Assembly (NCBI RefSeq): GCF_030294945.1
Contig: NZ_AP018448.1
Span: 8,218,501 to 8,282,500, forward strand
Direction of reading: 5' to 3'
DNA length: 64,000 bases
DNA from: Streptomyces graminofaciens
GTDB lineage: Bacteria; Actinomycetota; Actinomycetes; Streptomycetales; Streptomycetaceae
The notes beneath the pieces were generated by a model. That model saw only the letters and a list, made by a program, of their open reading frames with translations, did not search any database and was not told the DNA's origin. Position numbers and translations under genes: made by a program. Positions 26,036-33,323 of the stretch are shown piece by piece; position 1 is the first letter of the stretch; every line of letters begins with the position of its first letter.

Positions 26036-26094
26036 ATCTCGGACCCCGAATATCCGAGATCCTGGTATAAACAAGGATGGAAAATATCCGAGAT
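26036..26094. promoter_or_regulatory. Rrf2-type operator: inverted repeat plus third half-site
   Basis: ATCTCGGA (26036-26043) and TCCGAGAT (26053-26060) form an inverted repeat. TATCCGAGAT recurs at 26085-26094. They fill the 91-bp gap between the divergent regulator and exporter genes and should be the regulator binding sites. Confidence 0.7.
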
Positions 26095-26111
26095 AGACGA
26101 AGGTGCAGGTC

Positions 26112-27395
26112 ATGAGCGAGACTGAAGATCGTTTATCCTCTGCGTCCCCCGCCGTCGCGGCACCTGGTCGCCGCTCGGAACCCTCCGCTCCGCCATCCGG
26201 CCAGGAGCGGGCCGCCCTCGGTTTCGCCGCCGTCGCCCTGTTCGTGGCGGCGGCCAACCTCCGTCCCGCGATCGCCGCGGTCTCCCCTCTGGTGGACCGC
26301 ATCCGCGCGGACCTGGACCTGTCGGCGACCGCGGTGGCGCTGCTGACGACCATCCCGACCCTGGCCATGGGCCTGTGCGCTCCGCTGGCCGCGTCCGTGG
26401 GCCGCCGGTGGGGACTGCAGCGAGGCGTGCTGATCGGCCTGGTCGTCGTCGCCGTGGCGACCGCCGCCCGCGGCCTGGGCGGGGCCACCTGGCTGCAGCT
26501 CTGTTGTGCCGCCGTCGTGGGCGCCGGCATCGCGATCTCCCAGACGCTGCTGCCGGCCGTCGTGAAGACCCGTTTCGCCGACCGCGCCGGCCTGGTGACC
26601 GGGATCTACACGGCGGGGCTCGGACTCGGCGGCGCGGTGGCGGCCGGCGCCAGCGCGCCCCTCGCCGACGCGCTCGACTCCTGGCCCGCGGCCCTGGCGT
26701 CGTGGGCCGTCCTCGCCGTCGCCGGCATCGTGCTCTGGTCGGCGGCGAAGGGACAGCTGCGCCTCGCGCACATCGACGGCCCGAAGGGCCCGGCCACCAC
26801 CGGCCTGCCCTGGCGGTCCGGCCTGGCCTGGCGGATCACGGCGATCTCCGCCGGCAACTCCGCCCTGTACTACTGCGAGTTGGCGTGGATCGCGCCGCTG
26901 CTCCACGACGACGGCGGACTGAGCGAGGCCCGGGCCGGCTTCATGCTGACGGTGATGATCTCCATCCAGGTCGTCGCGATGCTGGGCGTTCCCGTCCTGC
27001 TCGGCGAGCGCGAGGACAAACGCCTCGGGCTGGCGGTGACGACGGTGCTGACCGCCGTGGGTTTCCTGGGCTTCGCCTTCAGCCCGGGCACCGGCACCTG
27101 GCTCTGGGTCCTCGCGATGGGCGTCGGACACGGCGGACTGTTCACGCTGGTGCTGACGCTGCCCGTCTCGGCGAGCCGTGATGCCGCGCAGGCCGGGCGG
27201 TTCGCCGCGATGGCGTTCTTCGTCGGCTACGCGTGCGCGGCCGTAGGGCCGGTCGTCGTGGGCGGCCTGCGCGACGCCACCGGCGACTACCGGTTGGCCT
27301 TCGGCCTGCTCACCGCGGCGACGCTGCTCATGCTGCTGCCCATCGCCCGGCTGTCGCCGCGGCGGATCGAGAAGGACCGACGCGCCGACGCTTGA
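26112..27395 (+). CDS. CynX/NimT-type MFS transporter
   Basis: 427 residues from ATG 26112, with AAGG upstream; GTG 26103 is an alternative. Twelve hydrophobic segments carry the CynX/NimT signature near the N-terminus (FVAAANLRPAIAAVSPLVDRIRADLDLSATAVALLTTIPTLAMGLCAPL) and ETLLPAVVK-like SQTLLPAVVKTRFADRAG. Family members move cyanate or 2-nitroimidazole-like small molecules. Its operator suggests redox-dependent expression. Position inside the cluster favours export of a pathway product or reactive intermediate. Confidence 0.85.
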   Translation: MSETEDRLSSASPAVAAPGRRSEPSAPPSGQERAALGFAAVALFVAAANLRPAIAAVSPLVDRIRADLDLSATAVALLTTIPTLAMGLCAPLAASVGRRWGLQRGVLIGLVVVAVATAARGLGGATWLQLCCAAVVGAGIAISQTLLPAVVKTRFADRAGLVTGIYTAGLGLGGAVAAGASAPLADALDSWPAALASWAVLAVAGIVLWSAAKGQLRLAHIDGPKGPATTGLPWRSGLAWRITAISAGNSALYYCELAWIAPLLHDDGGLSEARAGFMLTVMISIQVVAMLGVPVLLGEREDKRLGLAVTTVLTAVGFLGFAFSPGTGTWLWVLAMGVGHGGLFTLVLTLPVSASRDAAQAGRFAAMAFFVGYACAAVGPVVVGGLRDATGDYRLAFGLLTAATLLMLLPIARLSPRRIEKDRRADA

Positions 27396-27427
27396 GGCCG
27401 GTGCGTCGGCCGCCGGTCCGTTGCGGC

Positions 27428-27772
27428 CGACCGCGCGGCATCCGTTGACCGGTGGGCCGCGCGGTACCCGTAACCGGTAGGCCGCGCGGCATCCGTAGAC
27501 CGGCCGACCACGCGGCACCCGTAGACCGGCAGGCCGCGCGGTTCCCGTAAACCGGCAGGCCACGCGGCACCCGTAGACCGGCCGGGTGTCGCGCATTCCG
27601 GAGACCGCCAGGCCGCGCGGTCCCGTAAACCGGCCGGGTGCCGGGCGGTTCCGGGAGACCGCCAGGCCGCGCGGTTCCCGGAGACCGCCAGGCCCGGCGG
27701 TTCCCATAGACCACCAGGCCCGGCGGTTCCCATAGACCGGCAGGCCCGGCGGTTCCCATAGACCGGCAGGAG
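27428..27772. repeat. degenerate 26-bp tandem repeat, about 13 copies
   Basis: Units close to CCGCGCGGTTCCCGTAAACC plus GGCAGG run head to tail for about 345 bp, drifting to CCCGGCGGTTCCCATAGACC at the right end, where the last two are identical. Unit length is 25-29 bp. No spacers separate the units. It lies just after the CynX-type gene. Because 26 is not a multiple of three, the frames through it are not a gene. Confidence 0.85.
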
Positions 27773-27841
27773 TCCACCTAATCCCCCGGGGTGGGCTCCT
27801 GCCTCTTTCCCCGCGTGTGCCCATGGCTTGAGCACTTCTAC

Positions 27842-27885
27842 TGCTTGACCTCGACAGGCGTTCTGCTCGACCTCGACAGGTGTTT
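27842..27885 (+). promoter_or_regulatory. 22-bp direct repeat, candidate SARP operator
   Basis: Two adjacent 22-bp units share 19 positions, with common core GACCTCGACAGG. A 22-bp period equals two helical turns, as in SARP target sites with TCGAC/TCGAG heptamers. It lies 90 bp before the FAD monooxygenase start and heads the plus-strand biosynthetic operon. Confidence 0.65.
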
Positions 27886-27974
27886 GCGACGCTGACGGAA
27901 CCCTGCGGTCCGGGTGGCGCGCCGGCCCTCACGGCGTCGCCCGGACCAACCTCCCCCTGGTCGAGAGGATGCGC

Positions 27975-29213
27975 ATGGCCCCGTCGAAGGCACAGGTAGC
28001 CATCGTGGGAGGTGGCGTCGCCGGCCTGGTCACCGCCACGCTGCTGCACGGTCACGGCATGGATGTCCGGCTCTTCGAGCAGACACCGGTGTTCGGGGCC
28101 GTGGGCGCGGGCATCCAGCTCTCACCCAACGGGGTGCGCGTCCTGTACCGGCTCGGACTCGCGGACGCCCTCGCCCGGACCGGGGTGCGGGCCGGGGCCA
28201 TCGAGACCCGGCGGTGGGACGACGCGAGCCTGATCGCCCGGGTCCCGCACGGCGCCCGGTGCGACGAACGGTTCGGCGCCCCGTACTACTTGATCCACCG
28301 CGCGGACCTGCAGCGCTGTCTGGTGTCCGCCCTGCCCGAGGACGTCGTCGAACTCGGCAGGGGCTGTGTCCGCCTGGTGGAGCGGCCCGACACGGTCGAA
28401 CTCCACCTCACGGACGGCTCCGTCACCACCGCCGACCTGGTGATCGGGGCCGACGGCGTGCACTCCGTCGCCCGCAGGGCGGTCGTCGACGACGAACCCC
28501 GGTTCTCGGGCTACTCGGTGCACCGCGGCCTCGTACCGGCCGAGGTGATGCCCTCCTTCACCCATGACCCGCGGGTCGTGTTCTGGCTCGGCCCCGAGCG
28601 GCACGTCACGTACTACCCCATCGTGGGCGGCGACATGGTCCACTTCAGCGCCGTCGGCGTCAGCCCGGACGCCCGCTCCGGTTCCTCGTCCGTTCCGGGT
28701 ACGACGGAGGACCTCGACGCGGCGTTCGCCGGCTGGCACGAGGAGGTCCGGCGGGTGGTGACCGCCGCCGAGTCGGTCACCCGCTGGGACCTGTACGACC
28801 GTGACATGGCCTGCCGCTACGCCACCGATCGGGTGGTGCTGCTGGGCGACGCCGCGCACCCCACCCTTCCCTATCTCTCGCAAGGGGCGAACCAGGCCCT
28901 GGAGGACGCCGTGGTCCTCGCGCGCTGCCTCCGCGAGGCCGGCCCCGGCACGCCGACCGGGGCCGTACGCCGCTACCAGGGGCTCCGCATGCCCCGTACC
29001 GCCGACATCCACCGGCGCGCCCGCGCACTGGGGCGGACGTTCCACCTGCCCGACGGCGCGCACCAGGAGCGGCGCGACCGTGACATGCGCGCACGGCAGA
29101 GCCTGGAGCACCTCGACTGGCTGTACGGCCACGACGCCGCGGCGGCGGCCACGCCCCCCGAACCGGCTTCCGGGCGGGAGCCCTCGGCCGCTCGTCTCAC
29201 CCATCGCCCCTGA
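27975..29213 (+). CDS. FAD-dependent monooxygenase (salicylate hydroxylase-like)
   Basis: 412 residues from ATG 27975, with GAGAGG 6 bases upstream. Class A flavoprotein hydroxylase motifs: VAIVGGGVAGLVTATLLHGHGMDVRLFEQ, VIGADGVHSVARRAV and VVLLGDAAHPTLPYLSQGANQALEDAVVLARCL. The closest known functions are salicylate, hydroxybenzoate or hydroxynicotinate hydroxylation, some with oxidative decarboxylation. In this context 3,4-AHBA or a derivative is the likely substrate. First gene of a plus-strand set with the ligase and the methyltransferase, behind the 22-bp direct repeat. Confidence 0.85.
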   Translation: MAPSKAQVAIVGGGVAGLVTATLLHGHGMDVRLFEQTPVFGAVGAGIQLSPNGVRVLYRLGLADALARTGVRAGAIETRRWDDASLIARVPHGARCDERFGAPYYLIHRADLQRCLVSALPEDVVELGRGCVRLVERPDTVELHLTDGSVTTADLVIGADGVHSVARRAVVDDEPRFSGYSVHRGLVPAEVMPSFTHDPRVVFWLGPERHVTYYPIVGGDMVHFSAVGVSPDARSGSSSVPGTTEDLDAAFAGWHEEVRRVVTAAESVTRWDLYDRDMACRYATDRVVLLGDAAHPTLPYLSQGANQALEDAVVLARCLREAGPGTPTGAVRRYQGLRMPRTADIHRRARALGRTFHLPDGAHQERRDRDMRARQSLEHLDWLYGHDAAAAATPPEPASGREPSAARLTHRP

Positions 29214-29229
29214 CCTACGAGGAGAACCA

Positions 29230-30888
29230 GTGCTGCACACGTTGTTGAGCCGGGTCACCCGCGGGAACGGCTTCTACATCGGCGACATCTTCCATGCCGC
29301 CGCGCGCCGCGACGCCACCACGCAGGTGACGCTCGATCGCCCCCCGCAGTGGGCCCCCGAGCGCGGTACGCACTTCACCGTCGGGCAACTGGCGGACCAG
29401 ATAGACGAGTTGGCGGCCAGGCTGTGGGCGGCCGGAGTCAGGCCCACCGAGCGGGTGGCGCTGTACAAGACCGACAACTTCGACATCGCGCTGCTCGCCT
29501 GCGCCGCCGCCCGCATCGGCGCCGTACCCGCGCTGCTGTCACCGGCGCTCGACGGCGCGGTGGCGCACGAACTGCTCGTCCGGCTGGAACAGCCGTGGCT
29601 GCTCACGGACGGCGACACCCTGGCGGGCAAGCTGCATGGCGTGCCGTTGGCCGACGATGTGCGCGAGGTCCTGCTGTCCGCCGGTACGACGCCCGCCGAG
29701 CTCGCGGCGAAGACCGCCGAGCGCATCCCCGAGGTGGTCGCGCTCGCCGAGTACGCGGACGCTCCCCGGCGCGAGCCGGTGTTCCTCCACCCGCGCCAGC
29801 CGTCGCTGATCACGCACAGCTCCGGTACGACCGGCATCCCGAAGCTGGCCGTGCACTGCCCGGAGACCGGCTGGCACCGGCTCGTGCCGCAGCGGCTGGT
29901 GTCCTGGCCCATCCGGGGCAAGGAGACGGCCGCGCTGTGCATGACGTTCGTGCACTCCCGCTTCTACCAGGGGCTCGCCATGTTCCTCAGCCACGGCAAC
30001 CCGATGGTGATCGCCGTGGATCCGGACCCGGACCGCATCGGCCCGCTGTTCGTCCGCACCCGCCCCGGATACATCGAGACCCACCCCAACACGTACGTCG
30101 ACTGGGAGGAACTCGACGACGCGCCGGGCGCCCCCCTGTCCAGCGTCCGGGTCTTCGGCGCCACGTTCGACGCGATGCACCCGCGCACCATCCAGCGGAT
30201 GCTCGCCGCCTCACGACACAAGCGGCCGGTCTTCGTCCAGTTCTACGGGCAGTCCGAGATCGGCCCCATGGCCGGACGCTGGTACACACGCCAGACCGCC
30301 CACAAGGCCGACGGCCGGTGCGTCGGGATGCCGTTGCCCGGCTTCATCTCCATGCGCGTCGTCGACGACACGGGCCGGCGGCTCGGCACCGGACGGACCG
30401 GCCACCTCGAAGTGCGCAGCCGCACCCGGATCCTCACCTACCTGGGCGAGGACGAACGGTTCCGGAGCGAACTGCGCGACGGCTGGTGGCGGGTCGGCGA
30501 CATGGGCTACCTCAGCCGCTGGGGCCTGCTGCACCTGATGGACCGCGAGGTCGACCGGATCGACACCGTGGACAGCAACCTCGCCGTCGAGGACCTCCTG
30601 ATGAGCCGCCTCGAAGAACTGCGCGAAGTGGTGATCGTGGCGGGCGAACAGGGCGAGCCCGTCCCCGTGGTGGCCACCCGGGGCGAGCTGCCCCTCGACG
30701 AGAAGCGGTGGCGGCGGGCGACCTTCGACCTGCCCCCGATGAGCCCCTTCCGCCAGCTCGGGTTCGACGACCTGCCGCGCACCTCGACCCGCAAGGTCCA
30801 GCGGTCCGAGCTGGCCAAGCTGGTCAGGGAAGGAAACCCGCCGGCCACCGGGCCGGACGAGGCGTCGGACAAGACGGTGGGGGCGTGA
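29230..30888 (+). CDS. adenylate-forming enzyme (acyl-CoA ligase superfamily)
   Basis: 552 residues from GTG 29230, with GAGGAG upstream. The ATP-binding P-loop-like SLITHSSGTTGIPK, FVQFYGQSE and DGWWRVGDMG motifs are present. The hinge region after it (HLMDREVDRIDTVDSNLAVEDLL) departs from the usual GxNVxPxEVE. The terminal motif is TSTRKVQRSEL with the catalytic-type Lys. It activates a carboxylate as an acyl-AMP; the divergent hinge means CoA may not be the acceptor. No carrier protein, PKS or NRPS is nearby. Related ligase-like enzymes in aminobenzoate-type clusters (CmaA6, AvaA6) use ATP and nitrite for diazotisation; whether this one does is untested. Confidence 0.82.
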   Translation: MLHTLLSRVTRGNGFYIGDIFHAAARRDATTQVTLDRPPQWAPERGTHFTVGQLADQIDELAARLWAAGVRPTERVALYKTDNFDIALLACAAARIGAVPALLSPALDGAVAHELLVRLEQPWLLTDGDTLAGKLHGVPLADDVREVLLSAGTTPAELAAKTAERIPEVVALAEYADAPRREPVFLHPRQPSLITHSSGTTGIPKLAVHCPETGWHRLVPQRLVSWPIRGKETAALCMTFVHSRFYQGLAMFLSHGNPMVIAVDPDPDRIGPLFVRTRPGYIETHPNTYVDWEELDDAPGAPLSSVRVFGATFDAMHPRTIQRMLAASRHKRPVFVQFYGQSEIGPMAGRWYTRQTAHKADGRCVGMPLPGFISMRVVDDTGRRLGTGRTGHLEVRSRTRILTYLGEDERFRSELRDGWWRVGDMGYLSRWGLLHLMDREVDRIDTVDSNLAVEDLLMSRLEELREVVIVAGEQGEPVPVVATRGELPLDEKRWRRATFDLPPMSPFRQLGFDDLPRTSTRKVQRSELAKLVREGNPPATGPDEASDKTVGA

Positions 30889-30890
30889 CC

Positions 30891-31898
30891 ATGAAGGACA
30901 CGGCAGGAAGTCGACTCTTCGAGCTCATGGCCGGGTTCTGGAAGACCCAGGCCGTCTACCTCGCCACCGAGTCGGGCGTCGTCGACGCCATCGCGGCGGC
31001 GGACCGTGCCCGGACCATCGATCTGTCCCTGGAGACCAGGACCGACGCCGACGCGCTGGGGCGGCTCCTGCTGTTCCTGGAGAGCCTCGGCGTGGTCGAG
31101 GGCGACGAGGCGAGCGGCTGGGCGCTGACCGAGGTCGGCGAACTGCTGCGCACCGACACCCGCGACTCGATGCGCGACCATGTGCGCATCTACGGCTCGC
31201 ACTTCTACCCGGCGTGGGGCGCGCTGTCCCACTCGCTGCGCACCGGCCGCTCGGCGTTCGCACACGTCTACGGCTCCGACCTGTTCTCGTACCTGCACCA
31301 GAACCCCGAGGTCTCGCTGACCTACGAGCGGGCCATGGTGGCGGGCACCCCCTTCTTCGCGGAGGTCAGCGGCGCCTACGACTTCTCCGGGGCGCGGCGG
31401 ATCGTGGACGTCGCCGGCGGCCACGGAGCACTCCTCAACGAGATCCTCAACGCGAACGAGGGCCCGCGCGCCGTACTGTTCGACGCCCCGCACGTGATCG
31501 AGGAGACCAGGGACCGCCCGATCGCCACGGACCACGCGGACCGGTGCGAACGGGTCGCCGGAAACTTCTTCGAGTCGATCCCGGCCGACGGCGACGTCTA
31601 CCTCCTCTCCCGCATCCTGCACTGCTTCGACGACGAGGCGTGTCACCGGATCCTCACCAACTGCCGTCGCGCGATGGCCCCCGGCGGCAGGTTGGTGATC
31701 CTGGAACGCGTACTGACCCGGGGCACCGGCTCCTCGCTGACCCAGGGCTACAACATGCACATGCTGGTGGTGCTCGGCGGCGGCCGGGAGCGGGACGAGA
31801 CGCAGTACCGCACGCTCCTCGACAAGGCCGGCTTCACCGTGGAATCCATCCACGGCCTTCCCCTGGAGACGCATCTCATGGTCGCGGCACCGAGCTGA
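30891..31898 (+). CDS. SAM-dependent O-methyltransferase (hydroxyneurosporene/OMT type)
   Basis: 335 residues from ATG 30891, 2 bases after the ligase stop. The N-terminal helical dimerisation domain (LFELMAGFWKTQAVYLATESGVVDAI) is followed by the Rossmann SAM site RRIVDVAGGHGALLNEIL, LFDAPHVIEETRD and YLLSRILHCFDDEACHRILTNCRRAM. It resembles carminomycin 4-O-methyltransferase-like enzymes acting on phenols. The likely substrate is a hydroxylated aminobenzoate-derived product of the two preceding enzymes. Confidence 0.88.
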   Translation: MKDTAGSRLFELMAGFWKTQAVYLATESGVVDAIAAADRARTIDLSLETRTDADALGRLLLFLESLGVVEGDEASGWALTEVGELLRTDTRDSMRDHVRIYGSHFYPAWGALSHSLRTGRSAFAHVYGSDLFSYLHQNPEVSLTYERAMVAGTPFFAEVSGAYDFSGARRIVDVAGGHGALLNEILNANEGPRAVLFDAPHVIEETRDRPIATDHADRCERVAGNFFESIPADGDVYLLSRILHCFDDEACHRILTNCRRAMAPGGRLVILERVLTRGTGSSLTQGYNMHMLVVLGGGRERDETQYRTLLDKAGFTVESIHGLPLETHLMVAAPS

Positions 31899-31946
31899 CC
31901 CGCCGGAACGCTCGATGACGTGACACCGACGCCGTGGGAGCGCAGC

Positions 31947-33323
31947 ATGGCTGACAGACCCGTCGAGGGAAAATGGCTCACCGGCTGGGATCCCGAGGAC
32001 GAGGACCGCTGGGAACGGGACGGCCGCCGTATCGCCCGCCGCAACCTCGTCCTCTCCGTCCTCTCCGAACACATCGGGTTCTCGGTGTGGACGCTGTGGT
32101 CGGTCCTCGTCCTGTTCATGTCCCCCGAGATCGGGCTCGGATTCGACTCCGGGGAGAAGTTCCTGCTCGTGGCGGTCCCCACCGTCGTGGGCGCTGTGCT
32201 GCGGCTGCCCTACAGCCGTGCGGTGACCCGGTTCGGCGGACGCGACTGGACCGTGTTCGCCACCGCCGTCCTGCTCGTGCCCACCCTGCTCGCCCTGTAC
32301 TTCGTCCAGCGCCCCGGCACACCGCTGTGGGTGTTCCTGCTCATCGGCGCCGTGGCCGGCCTCGGCGGGGGCAACTTCGCGTCGTCGATGACGAACATCA
32401 CCGCCTTCTATCCGCAGCGCCGCCAGGGCTGGGCCCTCGGTCTCAACGCGGGCGGCGGAAACCTCGGCGTCGCGGCGGTCCAGCTCGTCGGACTCGCGGT
32501 CACCTCGGTGGCCGGGCGGACACACCCCTCGTACGTCGCGGCGGTCTACCTTCCGCTGATCGTGGTCGTCGCCCTGCTCGCGGCGTGGAAGATGGACAAC
32601 GTGGACACCGTGCGGTCCGCACCCGGCGCCCAGCGCGAGGCGGTCCGCGACCCCGACACCTGGTGGATCTCCCTCCTCTACGTCGGCACCTTCGGCTCCT
32701 TCATCGGCTACGGCTTCGCCTTCGGCCTCGTCCTGCAGAACGAGTTCGACACCACCCCGATCACCGCGGTCGGATACACCTGCCTCGGCCCGCTCCTGGG
32801 CTCCTGCGCCCGCCCGCTCGGCGGATGGCTGGCCGACCGGGCGGGCGGAGCGAGGGTCACCTTCTGGAACTTCCTCGGCATGGCCGCCGGCACGCTCGTG
32901 CTCCTCCTCGCCTCCCGCGCACACTCCTTCGGCCTGTTCGTCGCCGGGTTCATCGTGCTGTTCGTGCTCAGCGGCCTCGGCAACGGCTCGACGTACAAGA
33001 TGATCCCGGCGATCCACGCGCACAAGGCGGAGCGAGCCGTCACCGCCGGATGCGACGCGGCCGACGCCTTCGCCCGCGCCCGTCGGCTGTCCGGCGCGGT
33101 CATCGCGATCGCCGGCGCGGTGGGCGCCCTCGGCGGTGCCGCCATCAACCTCGCCTTCAAGCTCTCCTACTCCGACGGCTCCGGCTCCGGAGCCCCCGCC
33201 TTCGTGGCGTTCCTCGCCTTCTACGCCCTGTGCCTGGTCCTGCTGCGGCTCACCCGTCCACACCGCCCACCGGCACCGGTCACGCGCGCGTCCCGCGGCA
33301 TCGAGGAGACCAGCCGTGTCTGA
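31947..33323 (+). CDS. narK: NarK-type nitrate/nitrite transporter
   Basis: 458 residues from ATG 31947, with GGGAG upstream. Twelve hydrophobic segments follow a polar N-terminus (WDPEDEDRWERDGRRIARRNLVLSVLSEHIGFSVWTLWSVLVLFM). The nitrate-signature glycine-rich helices are present: AGLGGGNFASSMTNITAFYPQRRQGWALGLNAGGGNLGVAAVQL and VLSGLGNGSTYKMIP. It takes up nitrate and/or exchanges nitrite. It starts 48 bp after the methyltransferase stop on the same strand, so it may be co-transcribed with the 3,4-AHBA-linked genes. Confidence 0.9.
   Translation: MADRPVEGKWLTGWDPEDEDRWERDGRRIARRNLVLSVLSEHIGFSVWTLWSVLVLFMSPEIGLGFDSGEKFLLVAVPTVVGAVLRLPYSRAVTRFGGRDWTVFATAVLLVPTLLALYFVQRPGTPLWVFLLIGAVAGLGGGNFASSMTNITAFYPQRRQGWALGLNAGGGNLGVAAVQLVGLAVTSVAGRTHPSYVAAVYLPLIVVVALLAAWKMDNVDTVRSAPGAQREAVRDPDTWWISLLYVGTFGSFIGYGFAFGLVLQNEFDTTPITAVGYTCLGPLLGSCARPLGGWLADRAGGARVTFWNFLGMAAGTLVLLLASRAHSFGLFVAGFIVLFVLSGLGNGSTYKMIPAIHAHKAERAVTAGCDAADAFARARRLSGAVIAIAGAVGALGGAAINLAFKLSYSDGSGSGAPAFVAFLAFYALCLVLLRLTRPHRPPAPVTRASRGIEETSRV

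Noticed and set aside
27428..27772. CRISPR-like array
   Set aside because: Units follow each other directly with no unique spacers, are degenerate, and no cas gene is present.
27328..27777. 149-residue minus-strand frame made of repeats
   Set aside because: It only reflects the 26-bp array; the period is not a codon multiple, so the protein pattern has no constant unit, and no ribosome site was seen.
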